Shown here one piece after another: positions 17,927 through 27,058 of a stretch of DNA of 64,000 nt. Under the pieces are notes generated by a model that made no database searches, had not been told where the DNA came from, and saw only the letters and a program-made list of their open reading frames with translations. This stretch comes from CAIVAT01 sp037128705 (GTDB taxonomy: Bacteria > Bacteroidota > Bacteroidia > Bacteroidales > FEN-979). Position numbers and translations under genes: made by a program. Position 1 is the first letter of the stretch; each line of letters starts with the position of its first letter. The stretch lies in contig JBAXVX010000024.1 of assembly GCA_037128705.1 (NCBI GenBank), forward strand, positions 1 to 64,000, given 5' to 3'.

Positions 17927-19405
17927 ATGCAAAATGAGTTTTACTGGAAATACAAAGGTTACTGCCGTCAGTTTTTGACGATGGCAATCTTTTTTTTCCT
18001 GATGAGTTGTAAAGCCAAAGACGGATCGGCAGGACCTGAACCAACACCTTCAGACGAAATTGGCAAAGCGCATGTATGGCTTACCAAAGGGGATAAATCG
18101 AAACTGTTGAATAAGGAGAGTGACCTTTCCGTCACGAAATCCATTTCATCCGCATCTCCATTGATCAATGTGGACACGGTTTCAGTGCTTCAGTCGATCG
18201 ATGGATTCGGTGCCGCACTTACCGGCTCTTCAGCCTACCTTCTGCATAATAAATTAAGCATGGGTTCAAGGCAGACATTGCTCCGGCAGTTGTTTGATCC
18301 GGTCATTGGCGCCGGTATATCCTATTTAAGGCTGACCATTGGCGCTTCCGACTTTTCCCTTTCTGATTATACCTACGATGACCTTCAGTCAGGTCAGACT
18401 GACTTTACCCTGCAACATTTTTCCCTGTCAGGAGACACTGTGGATGTAATTCCCATGCTGAAGGAGATAAACCAGTTATCACCTGGTATCAGCCTGGTTG
18501 GCTCCCCATGGAGTCCGCCGGCCTGGATGAAAACAAACGGCAGCCTGAAGGGTGGAAAACTGAAAACCGATTGCTACGATGTTTATGCCGATTACTTCAT
18601 CAGGTACATCAGGGCGATGAAAGACCGCGGTATCACCATGACCGCAATTACACCGCAAAATGAACCGCTTTACTCTACTGCAGGCTATCCATGCATGGAG
18701 ATGCAGGCGGGTGACCAGGCAACGTTCATAAAAAGTCATTTAGGCCCCAAATTTCAAGCTGCTGGAATCGACACCAAAATAATTATCTACGATCACAACT
18801 GGGACAACACCAGTTATGCGATTTCGGTTTTGAATGATGCAGATGCCAGCCAATATATTGCCGGTTCGGCCTTTCATGCCTATGCCGGTGATGTTTCTGC
18901 CATGAGCGTTGTGCATAATGCCCATCCTGACAAAGGACTGTATTTTACAGAGATATCCGGGGGAGCCTGGGCTACCGATTTCGGCTCCAACCTGATGTGG
19001 AACATGAAAAATATCTTTATCGGGACAACGCAAAACTGGTCAAAATGTGTACTGCTATGGAACCTGGCGCTTGATCAGAATTATGGTCCAACGAACAATG
19101 GATGCAACAACTGCAGGGGAGTGGTCACCATCAACTCATCCAACGGACTGGTTACCTTTAACGAAGAGTACTATTCCATTGCCCATTTTTCAAAATTTAT
19201 CAGGCCCGGGGCGGTGAGGGTTGGAATCAGTTTGCCCTCGGCACTGACGGAAACCGGGGCGGTTGCCTTTATGAATCCCGATGGTTCAAAGGCAATGATC
19301 GTTTGCAATTACAGCTCCTCTGTCAAAACCTTCAGTGTACGCCAGGGAGTGAAGTATTTTTCATATTCAATTCCTGCTCAATCAGTGGCATCAATAGTAT
19401 GGTAA
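17927..19405 (+). CDS. GH30 beta-1,6-glucanase-like lipoprotein
   Basis: From the ATG at 17927 the protein has 492 residues; an earlier in-frame start only adds 11 residues before the signal. The lipobox is 'FFLMSC' (Cys28), placing it on a membrane. GH30 features include 'IDGFGAALTGSSA', 'GSPWSPPAWMKTNGSLKGGKL', the acid/base Glu246 in 'ITPQNEPLYS' and the nucleophile Glu342 in 'LYFTEISGGAW'. The C-terminal beta-sandwich starts near 'YYSIAHFSKFIRPGA'. GH30 subfamily 3 members are endo-beta-1,6-glucanases, and GH16 nearby makes that activity likely here, removing or cutting beta-1,6 branches. The subfamily itself cannot be fixed by eye. Confidence 0.9.
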   Translation: MQNEFYWKYKGYCRQFLTMAIFFFLMSCKAKDGSAGPEPTPSDEIGKAHVWLTKGDKSKLLNKESDLSVTKSISSASPLINVDTVSVLQSIDGFGAALTGSSAYLLHNKLSMGSRQTLLRQLFDPVIGAGISYLRLTIGASDFSLSDYTYDDLQSGQTDFTLQHFSLSGDTVDVIPMLKEINQLSPGISLVGSPWSPPAWMKTNGSLKGGKLKTDCYDVYADYFIRYIRAMKDRGITMTAITPQNEPLYSTAGYPCMEMQAGDQATFIKSHLGPKFQAAGIDTKIIIYDHNWDNTSYAISVLNDADASQYIAGSAFHAYAGDVSAMSVVHNAHPDKGLYFTEISGGAWATDFGSNLMWNMKNIFIGTTQNWSKCVLLWNLALDQNYGPTNNGCNNCRGVVTINSSNGLVTFNEEYYSIAHFSKFIRPGAVRVGISLPSALTETGAVAFMNPDGSKAMIVCNYSSSVKTFSVRQGVKYFSYSIPAQSVASIVW

Positions 19406-19485
19406 AAGAGACGATAAATATTCCGGAACAACTAAATAAATATTACAGATAACCAATCATTTAAATTTACCTAAACCAAAACATC

Positions 19486-22400
19486 ATGAAAAAAAAGTAC
19501 CCTGATTTTCCAAAGTACAGCATGTTTGGAAGGAGACTGATCCTGCTAGCCGGTTTCCTCTGGCTTTGCGTTACTTCGATCGTCGCACAAACCACCTTTC
19601 AGTTCACTGGAACCGTGGCCGATAAAACCGGTGAAACCCTGCCCGGGGTTAGCGTTGTTATTAAAGGAACCACAAACGGTGCAGCTACCGATATTAACGG
19701 AGCCTTCAAGGTAACCTCAGCGAATGCATCAGAGACCCTGGTATTTTCATTCGTGGGATATTATACACAGGAAATAAAGGCTACTGCCGGCGTTCCAATG
19801 AAAGTCGTGCTGGTCAGCAGTACGGTTGGTCTTTCTGAATTGGTTGTGATTGGTTATGGCACGCAGAAGAAAAGCGTTGTAACCGGTGCCATTTCAAAGG
19901 TAAAAAGCACCGATCTTGAATACATGCCCATTGTCCGGATTGAACAAGCCCTTCAGGGAAGGGCAACAGGGGTGACCATTGCCTCCAGCTCAGGACAACC
20001 CGGGGCCTCCTCGACTGTTAGGGTTCGTGGTACAACCACCATCAACAACAGCAATCCGCTTTACGTTGTGGATGGTGTGCCGATTGACAACGGCGGAATT
20101 GATTATTTGAATTCAGATGATATTGAATCCATTGAGGTTTTAAAGGATGCTGCATCAGCAGCGATTTACGGTACTCGTGCTGCAAGCGGGGTAATCATTG
20201 TGACGACTAAAAAGGGAAAAGCTGGAAGTCTGAAAGTTGGTTCAGGCGGCATGCAGGTGAGTTTCAATGCCTATTACGGCACCCAATCCCCTGCAAAAAA
20301 ACTTGACGTGTTGAATGCAACAGATTATGCCACCTTAAGGAACGAGGCCTCTGTGAATGGAGGAGGCCCGGTAATATTCCCAAATCCCCAATCGCTGGGA
20401 ACAGGGACCGACTGGCAGAGTACGATTTTCAACAATTCAGCTAAAATTCAGAATTATGAATTGAGCATCAGTGGCGGAAATGACAGGTCTACTTACTATA
20501 CATCCATAGGATATTTTTCACAGGAGGGGGTAGTGGCCACATCCATCTCGAATTATAACAGACTGAACCTGCGATTCAACTCGGCCCATAAAGTAAAAGA
20601 CTGGCTCAGGTTTGGGAATAACATTGGATATTCACACATCAAGAGCAAGGGCTCGCTGAATACAAACAGCGAATATGGTGGACCGCTCTCTTCAGCCATC
20701 AACCTTGATCCCATCACGCAGGAAGTTATAACAGATCCTGCAATCATTAACTCATCCCCCTATAATGATCACCCCGTGGTAAGGGATGGGAATGGAAATC
20801 CTTACGGAATTTCTCAATATGTTGGCCAGGAGATGACAAACCCGCTGGCATACATCCAAACACACCAGGGAAATTTCGGATGGTCCGACAACCTGATCGG
20901 CAACATTTATGCAGAAATCGAGCCCATCAAGGGGTTAAAGGTAAAATCGGATATCGGGGCCAAGCTTGCATTTTATGGTGATGAGAGTTTTGCACCTGTT
21001 GCCTATTTAAATGCCTCCTCTTATACCTCCAATAATTCCTATTACCGTTCCAGCAACAGGGGGTTGATATGGAACTGGGAAAACACAGCATCTTATACCC
21101 GGAGTTTTGGGAAACACAATGGAACAGTCCTGATCGGAACCAGCGTGTATGTCGAAAATTACATCGGGGTGAATGCTACCTACAAGAACCTGCCGGTAAA
21201 TACATTCGATGAAGCCTCTATGAATTACAATGTAGTGGCTTCCGACCGGATCGGTGGCGGTTGGGAAACGCCCGACCATAAGGTCAGTTCGATGTTCGCA
21301 CGATTGATCTATAATTTCAACGAAAAGTATTTGTTTACCGGAATCATTCGCCGTGACGGTTCTTCAAGGTTTGGAAGCAACAACAGGTATGGTATTTTCC
21401 CCTCGGCTTCAGTCGGCTGGGTCGCAACACGCGAAAATTTCTGGCCTGAAAATAAAGTCGTGACTTTTGTAAAACTTCGTGGTTCTTACGGGGTGAACGG
21501 GAATGACAACATTGGTGATTTCCAGTATGTTTCAACAGTCGGCGGAGGACGGAATTACACCTTTGGCAACGACGATTATGTAATCGGATACAGCCCGAAC
21601 GCACCTGCAAATCCTGATTTGAAATGGGAACAAACCAGCCAGCTGGACCTGGGTTTTGAGGCGACTTTCTTTGAAAACCTCACCCTGGTTTTTGATTGGT
21701 TCAATAAGAATACAACGGGCATGTTACAGCCGGTGATTTTACCAGGTTATGTTGGTTCTGCCGGATTCCCGACAGGGAATGTGGGCTCCATGTCAAACAA
21801 GGGAGTTGAAGTCGAATTGGGCTACAGCAAAAAAGTTGGCCAGTTCGATCTGAAATTTAGTGGGAATGCCTCCTACCTTAAAAATGAGATCACCGACCTT
21901 GGAACAGTTGAATATATCTCAGGTGCTACTTTCCAGTCAAGTGCCTATGAAATAAGCCGGTTGGCCGTTGGTCACCCAATGGGCGCTTTTTATGGTTTCG
22001 AAGTCCTTGACATCTTTCAATCCTTGTCGAAAGTTCAAAGCTATGTTGACAAGAACGGGAACATGATCCAGCCCAATGCCAAGCCCGGTGATTTTCGTTT
22101 TGCCGACCTGAACGGGGATGGAAAGATTGATGCTAGCGACCGTACCTTTATCGGAGATCCCACACCTACATGGTCTTATGGTTTTACGATCAATGCAGCC
22201 TTCAAGGGAATTGACCTGATGGTGTTCTGCCAGGGTGTTGCCGGTAATGATGTTTTTAACGGATTACGCCGTCTCGACATTGCCTCGGCAAACTGGACCT
22301 CCGATGCACTGGGCCGGTGGACAGGTACAGGAACATCCACGGATTATCCAAGGTTGGTTAATGGCGATCCGAACGGAAATTTCAGCAAGCCCTCCACCTT

Positions 22401-22644
22401 CTTTTTAACGAATGGTGCCTATTTCAGGTTTAAGACCATCCAGTTAGGCTACTCACTTCCCAAGACGATCATCAACAAGGTGGGGATTCAGAATCTCCGT
22501 GTATATGTAACTGCCAACAACCTCTTTACCTTTACCAAATATCAGGGTTATGATCCGGAAATCGGGGGAAGCAGTTATGGAATCGACCGGGGCGTTTATC
22601 CCCAGGCGCGCGCCTTCATGCTTGGTTTAAGTGTTACTTTTTAA
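19486..22644 (+). CDS. SusC-family TonB-dependent outer-membrane transporter (second pair)
   Basis: This 1052-residue protein has an extended N-terminus before the signal ('LCVTSIVAQT'). The regulatory-like domain has 'FTGTVADKTGETLPGVSVVIKGT', the plug has 'LVVIGYGTQKKSVVTGAISKV', 'VRVRGTTTINNSNPLYVVDGVP' and 'LKDAASAAIYGTRAASGVIIVTT', and the barrel follows. It differs clearly in length and sequence from the first SusC, so this is not a recent tandem duplication and the two probably prefer different glucan fragments. Its SusD partner starts 12 bp downstream. An 80-bp gap separates it from the GH30 gene. Confidence 0.96.
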   Translation: MKKKYPDFPKYSMFGRRLILLAGFLWLCVTSIVAQTTFQFTGTVADKTGETLPGVSVVIKGTTNGAATDINGAFKVTSANASETLVFSFVGYYTQEIKATAGVPMKVVLVSSTVGLSELVVIGYGTQKKSVVTGAISKVKSTDLEYMPIVRIEQALQGRATGVTIASSSGQPGASSTVRVRGTTTINNSNPLYVVDGVPIDNGGIDYLNSDDIESIEVLKDAASAAIYGTRAASGVIIVTTKKGKAGSLKVGSGGMQVSFNAYYGTQSPAKKLDVLNATDYATLRNEASVNGGGPVIFPNPQSLGTGTDWQSTIFNNSAKIQNYELSISGGNDRSTYYTSIGYFSQEGVVATSISNYNRLNLRFNSAHKVKDWLRFGNNIGYSHIKSKGSLNTNSEYGGPLSSAINLDPITQEVITDPAIINSSPYNDHPVVRDGNGNPYGISQYVGQEMTNPLAYIQTHQGNFGWSDNLIGNIYAEIEPIKGLKVKSDIGAKLAFYGDESFAPVAYLNASSYTSNNSYYRSSNRGLIWNWENTASYTRSFGKHNGTVLIGTSVYVENYIGVNATYKNLPVNTFDEASMNYNVVASDRIGGGWETPDHKVSSMFARLIYNFNEKYLFTGIIRRDGSSRFGSNNRYGIFPSASVGWVATRENFWPENKVVTFVKLRGSYGVNGNDNIGDFQYVSTVGGGRNYTFGNDDYVIGYSPNAPANPDLKWEQTSQLDLGFEATFFENLTLVFDWFNKNTTGMLQPVILPGYVGSAGFPTGNVGSMSNKGVEVELGYSKKVGQFDLKFSGNASYLKNEITDLGTVEYISGATFQSSAYEISRLAVGHPMGAFYGFEVLDIFQSLSKVQSYVDKNGNMIQPNAKPGDFRFADLNGDGKIDASDRTFIGDPTPTWSYGFTINAAFKGIDLMVFCQGVAGNDVFNGLRRLDIASANWTSDALGRWTGTGTSTDYPRLVNGDPNGNFSKPSTFFLTNGAYFRFKTIQLGYSLPKTIINKVGIQNLRVYVTANNLFTFTKYQGYDPEIGGSSYGIDRGVYPQARAFMLGLSVTF

Positions 22645-22656
22645 TAACGTCTAAAG

Positions 22657-24150
22657 ATGAAAAAAATGAAAAAACTGAATATATACCTGAGTGTACTGCT
22701 GGGAGTTATACTCCTGGGCTCTTGTTCAAAAAGCTGGCTGGATGTGGATCCAAAGGGAACCACACTTGAAACCAATTATTATAAGAATGCTGACGAAGCC
22801 TATAAAGGGCTGGTGGCTGCCTATGATCCCCTTGGAACTGAATGCGGAAAAACATATTCAAACAAGATAGGACCCCTCAATTCAGCTTCCGACGACTGTT
22901 ATGCTGGTGGAGGCAGTTCCTCGGATGTACCCGCCTGGCAGGTTTGGAACAATTACACCCTTGATGCTGCCACCGGAATCCAGGCTGATTTCTGGAGCAG
23001 GAACTTTACCGGGGTTTACAGGGCGAATACCCTTCTTTCAAAACTTCCGGCGGTCCCCATGGATGATGCCCTGAAGGCAAGGTTTGTAGCCGAATGCAAA
23101 TTCCTGAGAGCCTATTTCTATTTTGATTTGGTACGGCTTTTCAAAAATGTACCATTATTCACGGCTCCTCTGGCTCCGAGTGAATATTTTAATGTAACAC
23201 AAGCCTCTCCCGAAGCGGTCTATGCGCAGATTGAAGCGGATCTGAATGAAGCGATTGCAATACTTCCGGAAGCTGTTCCGGTGAGCGAAAATGGTCGCGC
23301 TACAAAGCTGGCTGCCATTGCATTGCTGGGAAAGGTGATCCTTTTTCAGAACAATGAAAGCCGCATGCTTGAGGCAGCCGATCTCTTTGAGCTGGTCAAT
23401 ACCTCGCCAAATTATGCCTTGCAAAGTGACTTTGGCATGATCTTCCGCCCGGATAATAAATTCAACAGTGAGTCTGTTTTCGAAATTGTTCATACTGCCA
23501 AAGCCATGTCAGGCTGGGAGTCATGGCCCAACTTTGAAGGCAATGTCTATACACAGATGTGCGGTCCGAGAGCCTTTACCGGTCCAACCTATGTAGCCGG
23601 CTATGGATTTAACCCAATCACCCCCGAACTGGTTGCCGTGATGAAGAAGGATCCCCGTTACAAATACACCATCGTCAATATTGACAGTCTGAAAACAGCT
23701 GGCATTTGTACCTATGAAAAGAGCTATCAGAATACCGGGTATTTTGTGGCGAAATTTGCTCCCCTCAAGGAATTTTATTCAACCATCGGGGGTGACCCGG
23801 TCCTGAATTATCCCAACGATGTCATGGAGATCCGTCTGGCCGATACCTACCTGATGGAAGCAGAAGCATTGGTCAGGGGCGGAGGAAATGTTGGACTGGC
23901 ACAAAGCTATCTGGACCGGGTGCGTGCACGTGTAGGTCTTCCTCCGGTACCGGCCACCATGGAAAATATCAAGCTGGAACGCCGGCTGGAGCTGGCCACC
24001 GAAGGACACCGATGGTTCGACCTGGTTCGCTGGGGAGATGCCCCGACGATGTTGGCCTCGAAGGGATTTACCACGGGGAAAAATGAGATCCTGCCCATTC
24101 CCCTTGCTGAACTCGCAAACACAAAACTGGTGCAGAATCCGAAATATTAA
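22657..24150 (+). CDS. SusD/RagB-family surface glycan-binding lipoprotein (second pair)
   Basis: This 497-residue protein has a lipobox 'LLGSC' (Cys23) followed by 'SKSWLDVDPKG'. SusD hallmarks are 'FVAECKFLRAYFYFDLVRLFKNVPLF', 'IRLADTYLMEAEALVRGGGNVGLA', 'RRLELATEGHRWFDLVRWGD' and the terminal 'LPIPLAELANTKLVQNPKY'. It partners the SusC just upstream. A good terminator hairpin follows the gene, so the GH5 gene beyond is either read through or has its own promoter. Confidence 0.96.
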   Translation: MKKMKKLNIYLSVLLGVILLGSCSKSWLDVDPKGTTLETNYYKNADEAYKGLVAAYDPLGTECGKTYSNKIGPLNSASDDCYAGGGSSSDVPAWQVWNNYTLDAATGIQADFWSRNFTGVYRANTLLSKLPAVPMDDALKARFVAECKFLRAYFYFDLVRLFKNVPLFTAPLAPSEYFNVTQASPEAVYAQIEADLNEAIAILPEAVPVSENGRATKLAAIALLGKVILFQNNESRMLEAADLFELVNTSPNYALQSDFGMIFRPDNKFNSESVFEIVHTAKAMSGWESWPNFEGNVYTQMCGPRAFTGPTYVAGYGFNPITPELVAVMKKDPRYKYTIVNIDSLKTAGICTYEKSYQNTGYFVAKFAPLKEFYSTIGGDPVLNYPNDVMEIRLADTYLMEAEALVRGGGNVGLAQSYLDRVRARVGLPPVPATMENIKLERRLELATEGHRWFDLVRWGDAPTMLASKGFTTGKNEILPIPLAELANTKLVQNPKY

Positions 24151-24186
24151 TGCTTATATTTGTTGACAACAGTTAGGATGACCATG

Positions 24187-24230
24187 GGCTGTCTTAAGAG
24201 AAATCAGACCTTTTAAGACAGCCTTTTTCT
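24187..24230 (+). terminator. Rho-independent terminator after the second SusD gene
   Basis: GGCTGTCTTAA (24187-24197) pairs perfectly with TTAAGACAGCC (24213-24223), giving an 11-bp stem followed directly by TTTTTCTTC. It separates the SusC/SusD genes from the downstream GH5 gene. Confidence 0.85.
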
Positions 24231-24251
24231 TCATTCTTAAAGGTTATCCAT

Positions 24252-27026
24252 ATGATACTGACTCTAATGATTCGAGATAGAATTTTCCGGGTAAAATTGT
24301 TACTGGCGTTGCTGCTTTCCATGGCAGCGATGGTCGCTTCTGCGCAAGGCCTGAAGACCAGCGGAAAGAAAATGGTTAATCAGAACGGAGCAGAAGTGCT
24401 TTTAAGAGGGATGGGCCTGGGCGGCTGGATGCTTCAGGAACCCTACATGATGGAGATGAGTGGGTTCGCAAGCGCGCAATGGCAGATTAAATCAAAGATC
24501 CAGTCGCTTATCGGGCATGACAATACAGAGGCGTTTTATGATGCATGGCATGCCAACCATTGCACGAAAACGGACATTGATTCCATGTCGGCCTGGGGAT
24601 TCAATTCAGTAAGGCTGCCGATGCACTATAATCTTTTTACGTTGCCAACAGAGGATGAACCTGTTGCAGGAACAAACACCTGGATTGAAAAGGGCTTTGC
24701 ACTGACCGACAGTTTGATCAAATGGTGCTCAGCCAGGCAAATGTATGTTATCCTCGATCTGCATGCAGCACCCGGGGGGCAGGGAAAAGATTATGCCATT
24801 TGTGACGGCAACCCGGCCAAACCATCCCTTTGGGAGAGTACGGCAAACAAACAAAAAACCATCGCCCTATGGAAAAAGCTGGCTGAGCGGTATGCCAGCG
24901 AACCTTGGGTTGGCGGATATGATCTTATCAATGAACCAAACTGGAGTTTTACGGCAGGAGGGAACCAGAACGGGTGTTCCGAAACCTCAAATGCCCCCCT
25001 CCGGCAATTGCTCGTTGACATTACCACTGCCATCAGGCTGGTAGATCAGAAGCACATGATCATTATCGAAGGCAATTGCTGGGGCAACAATTACAATGGC
25101 ATTTTTCCTCTTTGGGATAACAACACCACGCTGAGCTTTCATAAGTATTGGAACTACAATGACCAGGGCTCCATTCAGGGCATCATCAACCTTAGAAATC
25201 AGTATAACGTCCCGATTTGGCTGGGAGAATCCGGAGAAAACTCGAATGTATGGTTCACCGAAGCCATTCAGCTGGCTGAAAAGAATAACATCGGCTGGGC
25301 CTGGTGGCCCCTGAAAAAAATCAATTCGGTGGTCAACCCGATGACCATTAAGAAAACACCTGAATACCAGACCTTGCTTGATTTCTGGAAAAATGGCGGG
25401 AACACCCCGGCAGCAGGTTTTGCAACGTATACCCTGATGCAGATGGCCACGAATGCAAAACCTGAATATTGCACCTATCATAAAGATGTGATTGATGCCA
25501 TGTTCAGGCAAATAGATGATTCAACCACCATCCCATTTGTCCACCATTCAATTCCCGGCGTGGTGCATGCAACGGACTATGACCTGGGAAGAAATGGCAA
25601 GGCCTACAGCGACTCGGATGTAGCTACTTACCAGAGCACTACGGGGACCTACACGGCATGGAACAGCGGCTTCAGTTACCGAAACGACGGGGTGGATATT
25701 GAGGGCAGCATCGATCCCAGCATCAGTTCAAATGGATTCGATGTAGGCTGGATCGTTGACAATGAGTGGTTGCAGTTTACGGTGGATGTTGATTCTACTG
25801 CAGCTTATAAGGTTCAGGTAAGATATGCCGGTCCTGCCGGGTCAAGAATGAAGCTTTCGGCCAATGAATCTGACGTCACCGCCACAGCTTCGGTCCCATC
25901 CTCAGGCGGATTCCAAAGTTGGAGCACCTATGAATTTAACGATGTAATCCTTTATAAGGGTATACAAAAACTGAAGGTTGGTTTTGAAAAGGGAGGAATA
26001 AACCTTGGATTTCTTGATTTTTCCCTTAGCAAGCAGTTATCCGAAGTGCCAATGAAACCTGTTGGCGCTGAAACCAGGGGGCAAGGGGAGTCGATCTATG
26101 TCAGTTTCAATAAATTGCTTGTTGATTCAACGGTAACGGCTGATGGTTTCAGCTGCACTGTGAACGGAACTCTGGTAAACATTGCCAATCTGGTGATAAA
26201 CAGTGAAAATCACTTTCAGATTATCCTGGATCTTTCTCAGCAGGTATTTTATGATGATACCATTAAATTGAATTACAGCAATGGCAGTGTCAGTGGCACG
26301 GATGGCTCCCTCCTTGAAAACTTCAGCAGCCTGCCGGTGAAAAACAACCTGCCGGTTTACCTCCAGGTTCCGGGAAAAATCGAAGCAGAGGCCTTCAGCT
26401 TCAATCAGGGCTTGCAACTTGAAACGACCAGTGATGTCGGTGGCGGGCAGGATGTAGGCTATACCAATACAGGAGATTATCTGGACTACCGAATCAACGT
26501 GTTGAAAACGGGCAAGTATAACATGGAGGTTCGTGTTGCCTGTCTCAGCAGCGCCGGTATCATCCTGGTTCAGCAATTAAATGACCTGGATCAGGTTCTG
26601 AATTCTGCGACCATAAACCTGATTGTTACCGGCGGCTGGCAGACTTGGAAAAGCGTCATTGCCGAAGTATCCCTGACGGCAGGGAAGAGCAAACTGCGTG
26701 TTAAAATTCTCAAGCCCGAATTCAACCTGAACTGGTATAAATTCACCGAAAAAGGACTTGGCAGCAGCGAGATCACAGAACCGGAAATAAAAATATATCC
26801 CAATCCTTGTTTTGGTGAATTTACCCTTGAAATCCCAACCTTAAACCGTCAAAAAAATAACATTCTGCTGTTTCGTAATCTGAATGGTCTGGTGATGAAA
26901 TCAATGGAATTAACTGAAACGGGAGAGTCTCTGAGAATTGACACTCGGGATCTTCAAAAAGGGTTCTATTTTATTGAGTTGGAGATTTCCGGGAAGATCT
27001 GCCGGGCAAAACTGATAATTCAATAA
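24252..27026 (+). CDS. Modular GH5-CBM6-CBM6 beta-glucanase with T9SS sorting domain
   Basis: This 924-residue multidomain enzyme has a signal peptide ending 'MVASAQ'. Residues ~35-375 are a GH5 barrel: 'RGMGLGGWMLQEPY', 'VRLPMHY', 'VILDLHAAPGGQ', acid/base Glu228 in 'YDLINEPNW' and nucleophile Glu326 in 'IWLGESGEN'. The 'GLGGWMLQEP' start resembles exo-beta-1,3-glucanase-type GH5 enzymes. A CBM6-like beta-sandwich (~430-600; 'VHATDYDLG', 'DVGWIVDNEWLQFTVDV') is followed by an Ig-like linker (~605-705), a second CBM6 ('KIEAEAFSFNQGLQ', 'VGYTNTGDYLDYRI', ~710-840) and a T9SS domain from 'IYPNPCFGEFTLEI'. It probably attacks beta-1,3- or beta-1,6-glucan at the cell surface. It lies between two PUL transcripts. 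Confidence 0.9.
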   Translation: MILTLMIRDRIFRVKLLLALLLSMAAMVASAQGLKTSGKKMVNQNGAEVLLRGMGLGGWMLQEPYMMEMSGFASAQWQIKSKIQSLIGHDNTEAFYDAWHANHCTKTDIDSMSAWGFNSVRLPMHYNLFTLPTEDEPVAGTNTWIEKGFALTDSLIKWCSARQMYVILDLHAAPGGQGKDYAICDGNPAKPSLWESTANKQKTIALWKKLAERYASEPWVGGYDLINEPNWSFTAGGNQNGCSETSNAPLRQLLVDITTAIRLVDQKHMIIIEGNCWGNNYNGIFPLWDNNTTLSFHKYWNYNDQGSIQGIINLRNQYNVPIWLGESGENSNVWFTEAIQLAEKNNIGWAWWPLKKINSVVNPMTIKKTPEYQTLLDFWKNGGNTPAAGFATYTLMQMATNAKPEYCTYHKDVIDAMFRQIDDSTTIPFVHHSIPGVVHATDYDLGRNGKAYSDSDVATYQSTTGTYTAWNSGFSYRNDGVDIEGSIDPSISSNGFDVGWIVDNEWLQFTVDVDSTAAYKVQVRYAGPAGSRMKLSANESDVTATASVPSSGGFQSWSTYEFNDVILYKGIQKLKVGFEKGGINLGFLDFSLSKQLSEVPMKPVGAETRGQGESIYVSFNKLLVDSTVTADGFSCTVNGTLVNIANLVINSENHFQIILDLSQQVFYDDTIKLNYSNGSVSGTDGSLLENFSSLPVKNNLPVYLQVPGKIEAEAFSFNQGLQLETTSDVGGGQDVGYTNTGDYLDYRINVLKTGKYNMEVRVACLSSAGIILVQQLNDLDQVLNSATINLIVTGGWQTWKSVIAEVSLTAGKSKLRVKILKPEFNLNWYKFTEKGLGSSEITEPEIKIYPNPCFGEFTLEIPTLNRQKNNILLFRNLNGLVMKSMELTETGESLRIDTRDLQKGFYFIELEISGKICRAKLIIQ

Positions 27027-27058
27027 TAATTCTTTAGTGAATTTTAATCTGCAATTGT

